Below are positions 33,701-47,624 of a DNA stretch of 64,000 nt, one piece after another. The notes under the pieces were generated by a model that was not told where the DNA came from, did not search any database, and saw only the letters and a list, made by a program, of their open reading frames with translations. Position numbers and translations under genes: made by a program. The DNA is from Strongyloides papillosus (lineage: Eukaryota > Nematoda > Chromadorea > Rhabditida > Strongyloididae): the NCBI GenBank assembly GCA_005656395.1, contig SRSI01000010.1:62001-126000 (forward strand), in the 5' to 3' direction. The first letter of the stretch is position 1, and each line of letters begins with the position of its first letter.

Positions 33701-34750
33701 AACATAAAAATTTTTTCTCTTAAACAATGATGCACTATTAAATTTAATAAACTTTTGTGTCATGTATAAGTAATATTTATTGTAACTTGTTGAATATTTA
33801 TTTATTTAACTTTAAAAATCATTATACTATATATTCCTCATTCATTGATTTGTATGTTTGTAATATTTAAAGTAACTACTTTTTTTTCGCAGACAACATT
33901 TATTTGTTTAAATATAGTATTAAAAAATAAAAAATGTACTTTTATTAGAATGTGCAGATTCTGATACCACTTTGAAATTGTTAATCTAATTTTTTATTAT
34001 TAAATGGCACATCTTTGACACAAAATTTTTAACAGTTATTTAATTTAGATTGTATTTTAAATAACCACCAAGCACATTTTTTTAAAACAATATTAAGATA
34101 CCGCATACTGTTTGATATGTCAATTATAATTAACTATATTTATATTTCTATATAAGGAAATATTATTTGGAAAACTGTTAATTATGTGTGAAAAGATTAA
34201 TTTAAAGTCTTTTTACTAATATTGAATCATACAAAATAAAATTTAAAAGATAATTTCTTTCCTTATTACTTACTAATACATCTTTTTTTCTTGTAAAAAT
34301 TTCAGATAAAAATATGTTTTCACCTACAATTATGCACATATTTTAATTTTAATAACGACATAAATTTAATCATTGGAATATATTTGTATATATAATCTAA
34401 ATTAAATAAAAATATAAATTTGTGAGAATATAAAAAACTGAAAAAAGAAAAAAAGTTAACTTTTTTTTATCTTTTATAAAATTTTTTTTATATATTTTAT
34501 ATACTGCATAAAAATAAAAAAATATATACATGTATAAATTTCAGTCGTGTATTATCGAAAAAAATAATAAAAGATATATTATAAAATTCTGATTCTTTGA
34601 ATTATTTATTCTTTATATATAGAAATATTTTAAACTGACTTTAATATTTTTTTGATAAAAATTTTTCATATAAAAATCTATAAATTATTTTTTTAAGAAA
34701 TAGCAATTCCATTTAAATAATATTAATATTAAAAATAATAAATTACTAAA
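30778..34750. other. AT-rich gene desert (4 kb) between T-box and PITPNM genes
   Basis: The first 200 bp upstream of the T-box ATG are somewhat less AT-rich (30880-31020) and are the likely promoter. The rest is extreme AT with homopolymers and short TA stretches. No gene, RNA or repeat was recognised. Confidence 0.5.
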
Positions 34751-37700
34751 ATGCTTGTGAAAGAGTATAGAATCATTCTCCCGATGACGGTTGAAGAATA
34801 TAAAATAGCACAGTTGTATATGATACAGGTAAGATTTATATATATCGTTAATATGTTAAATTAATATTGTTATATTTTATAGAAAAAATCGAGAAATGAG
34901 AGTAAAGGTGCTGGTGCTGGAGTTGAAATTATCGAGAATAAACCTTATATTAATGGATATGGAGGAAATGGCCAATACACATATAAAATTTATCATGTCG
35001 AATCTAAAATACCAGCTTGGATTAGAGCTATCCTTCCAATACCAAAATTTCCTGCTATTGAAGAAGCATGGAATGCATATCCGATTACAAAAACTAAATA
35101 TACTTGCCCTTTTGTTGATAGATTATCAATTGAAGTGGAAACACAATTTCATGATGATGCTGGTATTCAAGAAAATGTTTTTAATTTATCTAAAGAAGAT
35201 TTAAAAAATAGAATTGTTGATGTCATAGATTTTGTCAATGACAGTGTTAGTGCACATGATTATTTAGTTGAAGAAGATCCTACTATTTATAAAAGTCAAA
35301 AAACAGGAAGAGGTCCCTTATCAAAAACTTGGATTAGAGATTCTCTTAACAATGGTCTTCCAATTATGTGCGCATATAAATTGTGTAAAGTTGAGTTTAA
35401 ATATTGGGGTATGCAAACAAGAGTGGAGAAATGGATTCATGATCTTGCTTTACGTAATACCATGAATCTAGCACATAGGCAAGCATGGACATGGCAAGAT
35501 GAATGGGTTGGTTTAACAATGGAAGATATTAGAAGATTAGAAGAAGAGACTAAACTTCATCTTAGTAAGGTTATGTGTGATGCAAATAAAGAGGAAGAAG
35601 ATGAACAAGAGAATGATAAAAATATTGATTGGGAAACAGCTTCTTGTTCTGATATTTTTTATGATTGTCCAGACCATTTTTCAGTTCATTCAATTGAAGG
35701 AGCAAAACAAAGCTTAGTTCGTTGGAACAGTGAATTAATGGTTGGTGGAGATGAACAATCCAGATCTTATAATACTTCAAATGAAAGTTCTTCACATCAA
35801 AGTTATTCCTTTAAAACATCTTTCCCAGAATCTGATTCAAATCTCCTTATTTTAACATTTCACTCCACACCAATAAATGATGCTTTAACAGAGTTAAAGG
35901 CCTCAGACTCAGCTACTTTTAAATCAGTCATAGATCAGTTAATTTTACAACATTATCCTAAACTAAAAAAAAAAGTTATTGTTAAACAAGTTAGATGTGG
36001 TAAACCACTAACACCATTAGTTAAAAAGATCTCAAAATTATCACCTCATTTTGGTGCATTTCACCCATCCATAGCACTTCTATTAGTTAGTTGTGGCCTT
36101 GAATGCTATTATGATGCTATGAAAGAAGCAGTTATTCATGCAAACGCAATCTATAAAGAGGTTTTAAATGATATAGGTGAAACATCTTTCAATGGTGATA
36201 TATATTTGTTGTTGGTGATTGTATTACAGGAATATTATTATATGGTATTTTAGCAGAAGATTTTAAATTTAATCGCCAAGATTCTATGACAACAAATAAA
36301 ACTCCTAGTTCAAAAAGTTCGGGGCAAAAATTTTCATTTCGAAGTAATAATTTAGATATTGATCAAGAGTCACTCTTTTCTACATGGGAATCAGATTGTT
36401 CTTCTGATATGACTAAACTTGAATTTGATTTCAATATTCATTCAGCATTTCTTCTTGGTTGTCCTTTAGCCTTAATTTTGATGCAAAAATCAACTGAAGA
36501 TAATTATATGGGAAAATTAAATTGTAATCAATTATATAATTTATATTATCCATTAGATCCATGTGCAGTTAGGATAGAACCAGTTCTTAATAGTCAATTA
36601 TCATTACTACCTCCAGTAAACTTACCTAGATATCAAAAATTTCCACTTGGTGATGGAAAACATATTGCATTTGATACAACAACTGTTGAATGTTCACTTC
36701 TTTGGGGTGATTATAGAATTGATCATCAATTATATTGTCCTCCAGAAATGGGTTCACTACCATCATCTTCTTTACCAAATATAATACAAGCATCATATTG
36801 GGAAAGTAAAGATATAGCATCATTTTTACTAAGACAATTTGCAACAACAAATGATATTCCATTATCAGCAATGAGAAATAATATTATTCATTCAACAATA
36901 CCAACAGTATCCTTAGAATTACCTAAACAACAATGGACAAGAAAAAGAACTAAATTTAAGGTAGCCAATTTAATAGCTAATCATAGAGGAAACGATATTG
37001 TATGTATAGAAGGTAAAGATCAATGTGTTTCAGCAAGATTCTCTTATGGTCCTATGGATTTAGTTGCATTGTCTAGAGAGATGATAGGAATATATTATTG
37101 TACTGAAGGTGGTGAATGGTCCCATTATGGTAATTTATTAACTGATAATCATGGGAGATTAATGTTTAGTTTTGATGGAAGTGAAAAACTTCCTATCGGT
37201 AGACATCAAATAAAAATGATTGTTATTGGTGATTATACTTATCTTGACATATATTTAATTGTTGCAAGAAATGGATCTCCTTGTGTTATATTTTCAATAG
37301 ATGGTTCATTAACTTGTTCCGTTTCTGTTACCGGTCGTGATCCTCGAGTTCGTCCAGGTGCAGTTGATGTTGTTAGGTATTGGCAAAAATTAAATTATTT
37401 AATAATCTACATTACTGCAAGACCTGATATGCAACAGAGAGTTGTTTCAAGTTGGATGTCTAAACATAATTTTCCACAAGGTTTAATCTTTTTTAATCAT
37501 TGTATCTCAACAGATCCGTTACGTCATAAATCTCTTCAAATATTGAATCTCATTGATATAGGGTTAACAGTTCATGCAGCATATGGGAGTGGAAAAGATG
37601 TAGCAGTATATGGGAATGCAGGTGTAGATTCAAATAGAATATTTTCCGTTACTCACAAAAAACTGGGTTGTAATAATATTGAAAATGGTTATCATGAACA

Positions 37701-37915
37701 TTTAAAAGATTTAGAAATGGGGAAAATAAAGATAGCAAAGCCATTATTTGAAAAAAGAGTTCTAGAAGATCATGAAGGAGTTGTTCTTGAAAGTATAACT
37801 AGGTAAATAATATTATTTATTTATCATTTAATAATTATATTTTTTTTATAGAGATTTTACTCACACATACTCAACATTTTCACGTCGAAGTGGTAAATTT
37901 GGTGCAGTAAATTAA
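34751..37915 (+). CDS. Membrane-associated phosphatidylinositol transfer protein (RdgB/PITPNM type)
   Basis: Exons 34751-34828, 34883-37802 and 37852-37915. Class II PITPs exchange PI and phosphatidate at ER-plasma membrane contacts and sustain phospholipase C signalling. Domains in order: START-like PITP domain (MLVKEYRIILPMTVEEYKIA to about residue 260), a possible FFAT-like VAP-binding motif (SDIFYDCPD, about 281), a DDHD region (LLWGDYRIDHQLYCPP) and a C-terminal LNS2 domain (VIFSIDGSLT, IIYITARPDMQ). The frame slips near 36205: the clearly homologous VVGDCITGILLYGIL continues in the next frame. Either one base is missing (1020 aa) or a 35-nt GT-AG intron 36195-36229 is removed (1008 aa); the intron would delete the conserved GDC segment, so I favour a one-base gap. 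Confidence 0.87.
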
Positions 37916-40900
37916 CTTGAAGAATTGTAAATTGTATAATTTGAAGCTTTTAACATCTCCATATTTTTAATTTAGATAACAATACTATAAATAACCAAAT
38001 TTATTTAAAAAAATAATGGTCCTATAATTAAGTCTCCTTCTTTAAAAACAAATAACTAATTTAAAATTATGAAGTACATTCATTACAAATTTAAAAAAAA
38101 ATACTAAAAATGAATAAAAAAATTTATATGTGTGTATATATGTTAATAATGTAATTATATATCGTAAATTTTGTTTATATAACATCAACTTACCATATTT
38201 ATAATTGTCAGTTTGATCTTTTAATAAATTTTTTTCATAAGATTATTAAATAAAATATAATTTATTACAACAAATATATTAATTTTTTAATTAAATAAAA
38301 GTAAGAATAATTAAAAAAAGAATTTTTAAAGACAACAAAAGAAATAAATAAAAGAAAAATAAGAAAGAGGAAAAATTTTTAATTTAACATTTTAATCAAA
38401 AATTTCACTAGATATGTATGAAAATATGGTAGTAAGAAGCAATAATTTAAGATGATAAAATTGCCAATAGAAACAAGGTTATTGTAAACATTTTCGTTAA
38501 TGGTGTTTTCAATTTATCTCCTTTAATAATGGATGTTTTATGAGACATTATCACTTTTTTATATTCTTTAATCATCGAAGGAATGTTTTTAGCTTTAATT
38601 TCTTATCATTTTATTTCTTTTTTCTTCCTTTTTGTTTTAAATAAAATTTTTAGTTATCCGTTTATCTGAAAACAAATTTTTCATTTGATTTTCTTAATAA
38701 TATTCCGGTATTTTTTTTGTTTTTACTTATATCACTAGAATAATAAAAATTTTCAACTATCTCCTTCAATTGTTTTATTTTATATAATTATGTTTATCTA
38801 TTTATCTTAATAATCTATAGAATTTCTTGCATTCTTAATAGAAAAATATAATAATTCAGAATGGAATAAAAACTATTCTTTCATTATTATATATTTTATG
38901 AATATTATGAAAGAACTATATTAAATCATATCAATAGGCTATTAAAAGTTCCATGCATTAATTCTACATCATTCTACTAAGAAAATAAAAAATGAAACGT
39001 TGTTATTTTCAATTTTTTTCTAAAAGTGTATATTTATGATAGTAACTAGAGAGATTATAAGTTATTCATTAATTCAAAAGAATAAATTATAAAGGGTAAA
39101 AATTTATTATTCTGTTGGCAATAGAAAAAACCTCATTGCGTCACTGTTGTTAAATATTATATTATCCTTTTAAAGAAATTTTTTAATGATAAAGCAGGTT
39201 ATTAAATTTAGAGAACCTTTGATTATTTCAAATTTGTCTAATCATAAAAGATCATTTCATTCTTATCTTTTCAATATTACTACAACAGCTTCAACTTTTA
39301 TTTCTAAATAATCTTGATCATAGGAAGTATCTATAATAATCTTAATGTGGTTTACAAGATCATTTATTATGTGTATTAAATTTATTTTTTTGTTATTCCT
39401 TACTTTATAATTATTTAAAATTACCATTTACCTTTCTAAGAATTAAACATAATATCAAAGATTATTTTTATTAAAAATTAAAGTAAATACATATGAAAAA
39501 ATTAAAAAAACTACACTCATTTATATTCATACTCCTACGTGCTTTATTTTTTTTGCCTCCATTAATATTAAAAAATTATTCGTAGCGAAATGTCATATTC
39601 AAGGAAATTTATTGATAACTTGAAAAGGACACTTTCATAATTTAAAAGGAGTCATATACAAGATATATTATTTAAATGGATTGTTGATCATAAAAATGTA
39701 TATATTTATTAATTTATGTTCATATCTATAACATTTAATTCAATTTAAAAAATAAGAAATTATATTTTTATTAATATTTAATATAAACAAAAAAATATAA
39801 ATTAACATTTTTTTCCTATTAATATTATTGATACATTTTTATGGTATTCCTCTATATAACAACAATTTGACAGTTGAAAGAAATTGAATTGTTGTAAGTT
39901 CAAAAATATATCTTAGAACATTTCTAAGAACTAATAATTCATATCACTAAATTTTGTATGCATATTTTTTATATTGTCAACCTTATATATCTTACTTTAA
40001 TGAGGTATTAGGAGTTGTATTCTTTTAAAATACTAGACTATACAAAATTTATGAGAATAATTTTATAATAGTTATAAAAGTGGGATGATATGAAAAAGCG
40101 TATATATATATACACTTAGTTATGTGTCCGGGGAAAAATTTAATTAAATGTACAATGTTTTGTGTCTATATGAAGGAAGTTTAATAATCCACAATCCATT
40201 AATATTTGTTGATTGCCTTTGTAAAATATATTATTATTTTTTTCCGTCAATTTAATTCATTTCTTTAAAGTAAAAGAAACCTTATTATTTAAAATTTTAA
40301 TAAAAATAACTTTTCACTATTATTATATAATAAGTGAGAAATAAAATTTTTTTTTACGTGAAACTCCTTTTATTATTAAATATAAATGTTTATTTAAATA
40401 TATAACATAATATTTATTTATTAAAAATTTATTTTTTTAAGTTAAAAAAATTTCTTTGAAAAATAATAAGTCAATCTAGGAGTTTCATTATTGTGTATTA
40501 ACATACCTACCAACATATGATTATCAGTAGTTTAAGTAGATAAGTTGTGAAAAAATAAAAATCGTATTCATTCTTTTAATGAGAAAAATCATTCTGCTAT
40601 ACTATAAGAATTTTTAAGAAGATAATTAATTTTTCTTGATAAAAATGATTTTATCATATTGTTCTCATTTCTCTGGTATAATGAAAATGTTACATTTTGA
40701 TGTTTTGTTAATTTTTTTTATACTTTAATAATATAAGCTTAATCATAGCTACCACAACAATTTTGCATTTAATTTGATGAAATAATCGTAAATTATATCG
40801 TTTTTTCTTAAAAAAATTTTACAACTAACATTAAAATCATTAAAGCAACTTTATATAAAATTAGTGTTAACCACCCTTTTTTGATGACCACAACAAAACT

Positions 40901-42317
40901 CTTAATATAAAAAATTTATTTTATATTTAATTGAGAAAAAATACTTTTTAATATTGCATTTTTAATGATAATAAAAATAAACATTTCTATATAAAATTTT
41001 AGTAATTAGAAATGTTTTAACTTTTATTTTTTTACAGATGAATTATATCCAGAATATTACTAAAGTTCACTCTCGAGTATTTATATTTTTTTAAATAGCA
41101 TTCAATCAAATATTTCCACTGTTAGATGAATTGTAATTATTAAAGTGTAACATATAAAAAAGGAGTGTTTTCATAAAATAGATAGTTTTTACATTAATTA
41201 AGAAACTCATCAAAAAGTTAATGCAAAAGCACTTTTAAATTAAATGCCGAAAGTTTAACTTTGTAAAAATAAAACAATTTTTCCTTCTTTCATATTCATT
41301 ATATTTTATCGTCTTCCTTTTTAAGCATATCTCGAGAATATAACTACATAAAATATCATCATTTTCAATTATCTTCTTTGTTAAAATATCTATAATAAAA
41401 TGATAATATAATATATTATTGAGATATCATAAAAATATGTCATTTTTTGTTTAAATTTACACATTTCTATTCAACTATTTTATTTTTATATTATAATTTT
41501 TCTCTTTCTTTCATTTGTATGCTTCATTTTTACAAATTTAATTATATTAGTTAAAAAAACATAATTTGCAATAAATGAAAAAATAAGCTAGCAAAAGAAT
41601 ACTAGAAATTATTGTATGTATTCGAATATTTTCATTCTAGTATCTAAAGAGAGATTTTGCCTTGTCTTTTACAATATTAATTAATTGACATGTGGTAGTT
41701 GAGAAGAATTTAAAAAAACTATATCATAAAATGTAGCATAATAATCAGGAGTGCCTATTAGATATTTTAAATGTCCATGTATCTATCATTAACTATAAAA
41801 AAATTCTTTGACTTAAAATAAAATACCATATATTTATTTTATTCTTTTATTGTAAATCACACGATATCTTCAATAGCTATGTAATTACTTATATTATTTA
41901 TCATAATATTAAGATTTAAAAAGTCTTTAAAAATATTTTGTTAGAATTTTATTTTATCGTAAGATAGAACATTTAAATTGTTTCTATACATTGAAACTTT
42001 TAGTACTATTATGAAAAGTATATGATACCTACATGAATTTTTAAAATAAATATTACTACGTAAAAGATTTTTTCTATTTTTATTTCATTTATAACCTTCT
42101 CTTAACAGTTATTTCATATTACCTTTTAAATAAAATATACTACTTTCTTTTTTATGTTTACTATCACTATATAAAATATCTAGTGAGTCTTCTTAATATA
42201 TATTTACTTAGAAAGAAAAATATTTTTTATTAATTTTCTTTTAAAAAATATAATATTTATATTAGTTCGTACTAGTATTTTTTTCCACCTATCTTGTTAT
42301 CAAATAAGAAAAGCAAA
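37916..42317. other. AT-rich gene desert (4.4 kb)
   Basis: No coding feature recognised on either strand. Upstream exons of the synaptotagmin gene (for example a transmembrane exon) could hide here, because a possible acceptor lies at 42275 ahead of its first recognised exon. Confidence 0.5.
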
Positions 42318-43670
42318 ATGTTGGAGTCCTGTGGTTATTTTATTTCATGTAATCCTATTATCAGAATATTTACAATTTGTTTACCATTTAAAAGTTCACC
42401 TACAGGAAGGGTATGTTTCTACAAATATAAAATTGTGATAACAAAAGTTTAATTAAGGAAAATAAAAATGATTCTAATACAAAATTAGTAACACCACCAT
42501 TTGTTCCTATATCATCTAGTAAAGTTTCTATTCAACCATATAATGGAGATTTAAAACATATACTTGAAAAAAATGATTCTACAGAATCAAAAAACACGGC
42601 TTCAAGCTTTATTAGTAAAAAATTGTCTCGTACTCTTTTCTCATCTGTTAGTAGAGATTCATCAACATCTGATACACCAATACATCCTTATGGTGAGATT
42701 AGGTATAGATTAGATTATGATTTTAGTACAAATAAGGTTTGTTTCAAATAGTTTTATAATAATAAAAATAATATTTTTGTAGCTTGCTGTAACAATTGTT
42801 CAATGCCGTAATTTACCAGCTATGGATAGAAATGGATCCTCTGATCCATATGTTAAATTATGTATTTTACCGGAAAAAAAACAAAAATTTGAAACAAAAA
42901 TAAAGAGAAATAACCTTAATCCAGTATTTGATGAAACATTCCTTTTTAATGTACGTTTTTCTAATTATAATTTATTGTTATCATTTATTTTAAGATTCCA
43001 TTTAATGAACTTTATAATATGACATTACATTTATTGGTATATGATTTTGATAGAATTTCAAAAGATGATAGAATGGGACAATTATTAATACCACTAGAAG
43101 GAGTTGATTTCGGTACAACAACAGACAAATGGTCACCACTAGAAAAACCTGAATCAGATAATGATTCTAAAGATGCTAGATTAGGAGATATTTGTTTCTC
43201 CATTCGATACCGTCCAACAACAGGAATACTAACAGTTACAATTATGGAAGCGAGAAATTTAAAGAAAATGGATGTCGGTGGTAGTAGTGATCCATACATC
43301 AAGATATACCTTCACCATGGAAAAAAAATGTTAATGAAGAAGAAAACAAGTATTAAGTTTAAAACACTTAATCCATATTACAATGAAAGTTTCCAATTTA
43401 AAATCCCACCAAACATTTTACAGGTATATTTATCTATTATTAATCATAATTTATAATCTTTTTTTTTAATAGAATGTATATTTAGAAGTTAGTGTGTGGG
43501 ACTATGATAAAGTTTCCAAAAATGATTTTATTGGGCATGTTATTGTTGGAAGTGAAAACATTACACAACAATCTATTACCTTAGGAGCACACCAACAATG
43601 GGGAGAGATGTTGATTACAAGACGTCCTATCGTCAGATGGCATACATTACAAGCAAAAGAAAAAGACTAA
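42318..43670 (+). CDS. Synaptotagmin with two calcium-competent C2 domains
   Basis: Five exons (42318-42410, 42458-42736, 42783-42950, 42995-43423, 43473-43670), 388 aa. Synaptotagmins are vesicle calcium sensors that trigger SNARE-dependent fusion. C2A keeps its calcium-binding acids ([27 protein letters not shown]), and C2B does too ([26 protein letters not shown]), with the polybasic strand [12 protein letters not shown] and the C-terminal WHTLQ motif. The N-terminus ([11 protein letters not shown] ... TICLPF) is short and only weakly hydrophobic, lacking the usual lumenal region and strong TM helix. It could be an alternative first exon or a membrane-anchored Cys-rich variant; an in-frame extension back to an acceptor at 42275 is possible. 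The PPIL1 gene follows 258 bp downstream on the same strand. Confidence 0.9.
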
Positions 43671-43928
43671 GTATTAATTAAAACTTTTTTATTCCTACAC
43701 GTATATATTATTACTGTGTTAAATCATATAATATTGACAAAAAAATCGGGTGAGATTTGTAAGATTAGATTTTGGAGTATTAAAAAAGAATTAGATTTTG
43801 TCTTTATTTTAAAATTTTAACATTAACTAAGAAGTAAATAAATTTTTACAAACACTTTCGCGTTGAGATTTTAATTATTGGCAGAATGTTCATGTACAAA
43901 CGAAAAAATTTTAAAAGTTTTTTTTAGT

Positions 43929-44501
43929 ATGCTTGTTGCTAAACGTTCATATTCCGCACAACCACCTTTTGTTAAAATAAAAACATCGTAAGTTTATCAT
44001 GGTATATTATTATAAAAATGATTTTTTAATTTATTTCTTTTAAGATCAGGAGATTTTGTTGTAGAATTGTACTGGAATCATGCTCCTAGAACGTGTAAAA
44101 ATTTTGCTGAATTAGCCGGACGTGATTTTTATAACGGAACAATTTTCCATCGTATCATATCAGGTTTTATGATTCAAGGTGGTGATCCAACAGGAACAGG
44201 ACGTGGTGGAACTTCAATATATGGGCAAACTTTTGCAGATGAAATAGATACACGACTCAAACACACTGGAGCTGGTATATTGTCAATGGCCAATTCTGGA
44301 CCTAATACTAATGGATCTCAATTTTTTATTACATTAGCTCCAACTCAACATTTAGATGGCAAGCATACAATCTTCGGTAGAGTTTGTAAAGGAATGAAGA
44401 CCGTACAAAAAATTGGTATTGTCAATACTGATAATAATGATCGACCGATATATGAAGTAAAAATTTTTAATGCCATCCCGATAGACAATATGGATGATTA
44501 A
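43929..44501 (+). CDS. Cyclophilin-type peptidyl-prolyl isomerase, PPIL1 family
   Basis: Exons 43929-43987 and 44045-44501, intron 57 nt, 171 aa. PPIL1 is a spliceosomal cyclophilin that joins the SKIP/NTC complex in the nucleus. Seen: the PPIL1-specific block ELYWNHAPRTCKNFAELAGR, then the active-site signature FHRIISGFMIQGGDPTGTG with the catalytic Arg, MANSGPNTNGSQFFITLAP, and LDGKHTIFGRV. Length matches human PPIL1 (166). It lies close behind synaptotagmin on the same strand, so shared polycistronic transcription with trans-splicing is possible but not shown. Confidence 0.92.
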
Positions 44502-46368
44502 AATTTAAAATATTTGATTTAAAAAAAAGAAATGTCTGTATTAAATAAAAAGTTTATACATCAATATAAAGTAATTAGATATTATATAATAGGTATAAAA
44601 TTTAATGATCCATCCGAAACTTGGAGTATGGAGGGAAATAGAATAAAACTAAAAGTATAATAGACATAAAATTAACCTCAAAATTAAATTTTATTATTAA
44701 TTTAAGCGTTAGTAATTAAATTATAACGGTGATGAGTGTAACAAAATATAAAATGATTTAATGAGGTAAATAGGAAAAAAAGTCTGTAATTATGATATGA
44801 CCATGAAAAGAAATGATTCTTTTAATAGCTCACATTATATTAAGATAAAATTGGAAAAAAATTGGCAGAGTAATTAAAGAAGATATATTTAATATTATGT
44901 TATATTACAATAAGACAATCCCTTTATTAAATTTTTCTTTCTATCTTTACTTAAAGATGTTCTTTGAAAAAGTTTATGTGTCTTCTTTTTTAATTTTGTG
45001 TATCACAATGTAGTTGTAATTAATGCGGGATGTTTTGATTTTAAGGAGTATATTAAAAATAATGTTACAAATAATGTAATATATTTGATGGTTCAAATTA
45101 TAAAACTATTTATTTATGATACATTTTTTATTCTCAATTACTTTTAAAAGAAAAGTTTGAATAGAAAAAATGTTTAAATGTTACATGTATTCTTAGGAAG
45201 TGATTTTGAAGATTGACAGGTTTTCGAGGACAACAATAGAGATGTGATTTTGTAAAGAACCAATAAAAATTATGACTCTTTTTCATCTTGGCTCCTTCTC
45301 CTTTTTTCTAGGTGTATGTATATTTTTTATTTGAAATGAAAATATTTTAGGCAAAATTATTTTTAAATGATTTAATTTATTATAAATGCTATTGTTAGAT
45401 TTATTCTTTTACTATAAATAGGTATACATATTGTATTTTGGGAGAAAAGAAGAGATATATTAACGTTGTTATAGTAGTGTTAAAAAAATTACTTAAAAGT
45501 TATCTTTTTATTTCATATAATGATTTAGAATTGTTCATTTATTTATTTTAATGTTACTGTTAACATTTTACTACTTATATGATACTATTTTTTACAATTT
45601 TAAAATTCAAATATTGCATATATGTTTAAAAAATGTATGATAACATATTTAAAGTATATTGAAATCGTTTTATTAGATTAATAAATTTCGCTTTCATCTC
45701 ATAATTTAAAATCAAAATAATAATAATTTTATATCATTTTTAAAAATAGTTAAATTTTGAAGTAAAGTTTTATATTCAAGTAAATTGGTTAAGTTATTTC
45801 CTTCCCTTTTTTATGACACATCTTTTAGTCAACAACAATTATTTCAATAAACTTATTTTATGATCCATGTAGAAAAGTTAAGAACAATAGATTACACTCC
45901 CTAAAAATATTTTGGTAAGTTTTAATTTATATTACTACGAAATAAGACGAAATTTTTCTATATCGTTGTAAATTTATATTTAGTCACAATCACCTATGAT
46001 ATTTTAATTTATATTTATTTCATGTTAACCTTTTCTAAAATAATTAAATACAACCAATCATAGTATAATTATTTTTTTTTGATATTTCTTCACAATACAG
46101 TATCCTTTATTGAAATAGTTTTAATCAACACAAAGTATATAATTCATTTCTTCTTTAACATATCAAGGTATTTAACATTTTATCTTTTATTTATTATAGA
46201 ATCTTCTTTTATAATTTTACATTTATTACTTATCTTAACGATGTTTCGTTAAAAATTAAATATTTTAAGTATACATACAGAAATACATGTACTATTTATT
46301 ATTTTTCATCTCCTAATATTTTCTCTATTGCAAATTAATTTATTAATAATTTTAGAAAATTATATACA
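44502..46368. other. AT-rich intergenic (1.9 kb)
   Basis: 3' flank of PPIL1 and the upstream region of the Wnt gene. No coding or RNA feature recognised. Confidence 0.5.
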
Positions 46369-47624
46369 ATGTTGCTGAGAAAAATTTCAATAAAAATTGT
46401 TTTCGTTTTCATATTATTTTTACTTCAAAAGAGTATTTAGTAATTTCATATAACTATGATAATCATATTAATAGTGGGTATAGAAGGAAACATTCTTTGG
46501 ATTTAGAATATTATACTCAAAGTAAAAATAATAAAAAATTTAATAATAATAAATTTCAATATAATAATGATAATTATAAAGTAGAAACATCAATTCCTGA
46601 TAAATTGTTACAGGGATGTACTCCTGATGTTTTGCATGCTTCTAACTATAGACAATTTCAAATAGCTTGTAGAAGTCATCCATTTATTGCTGTTTCTGCC
46701 TATGAGGGAATTCAAGAGGCAATGAATTTATGTAGAGATGAAATGAGATTTCAAACTTGGGATTGTAGCATAAGTGGTACTGTTATTCATGAGCCTAGTA
46801 TTTTAAGATACGGTATGATGTTTATAATATCTATAAATTTTTGTTAAAACTTGTTTTTTTTATCTATAGGTTATAAAGAATCAGCATATTTATGGGCATT
46901 GTCAGCTGCTGGAGCATCGTGGGGTGTGGCATCTGCCTGTGCTCAAGGATGGTTAGATGAATGCAAATGTGTTGATGAAAATGAAATACCAAACGGTCAA
47001 CAAAGTTTCGAATGGGGAGGCTGTACATATGGAGTACAATTTGGAATAAAAACAAGTAGAAAAATATTGACAAGAACAGGAAATAACAACTTAAGAAGTC
47101 CATTAAAACGGCTAGAAAAACATAATTTGAAAGCAGGAAGACTAGCTGTTAAAAAAAACACTAATTTCAAGCTGTAAATGTCATGGAGTTAGTGGTAGTT
47201 GTCAACAAAAAACATGCTGGAAGAAGACAGCTGATTTAAGACAAATTGTAAAATATTTAACTGAAAGATATCATAAGGCAAAAAGAGTTTTAAGCGATGA
47301 AGCAAAACCTAAAAGTAACGATTTGGTATGTTTGATAATATCGAATTTTCATGTATAATTTTTAAGATATATATTGAACCAAGTCCTGATATATGTTCAT
47401 CACTACATAAACATCTTCAACAACGCCGTTCCTTACCTCGTGTTTGTAACTGGAGAAATGAAACACATTCAGAAGGAGACTGTGGTCGATTATGTTGCGG
47501 AAAAGGTTTTCGTGTTGATCATGAAGTTGTAACCTATAAATGTGATTGTAAATTTAAGTGGTGTTGCAATTTAGAATGTAATGACTGTATTTCACATCGA
47601 TGGGTTTCAACATGCAATAATTAA
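46369..47624 (+). CDS. Wnt family secreted signalling ligand (one-base frame break in assembly)
   Basis: Exons 46369-46432, 46507-46812, 46870-47325 and 47367-47624. Exon 1 codes the signal peptide ([20 protein letters not shown]); exon 2 an Asn/Lys-rich stretch, then [20 protein letters not shown]; exon 3 [20 protein letters not shown] and the acylation motif [10 protein letters not shown], whose Ser carries palmitoleate and binds Frizzled; exon 4 the Cys-rich thumb ([23 protein letters not shown]). An A8 run at about 47150 holds one extra base: without it the exons sum to 1083 nt, 360 aa, in perfect frame. As a complete Wnt with all landmarks, it is surely functional, and the extra A is probably a sequence error. 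Closest nematode orthologue not determined. Confidence 0.9.

Noticed and set aside
35571..35795. Antisense open frame in the PITPNM-like gene
   Set aside because: Shadow of the conserved coding strand.
46864..47103. Antisense open frame opposite Wnt exon 3
   Set aside because: Shadow; Wnt reads with full homology on the plus strand.
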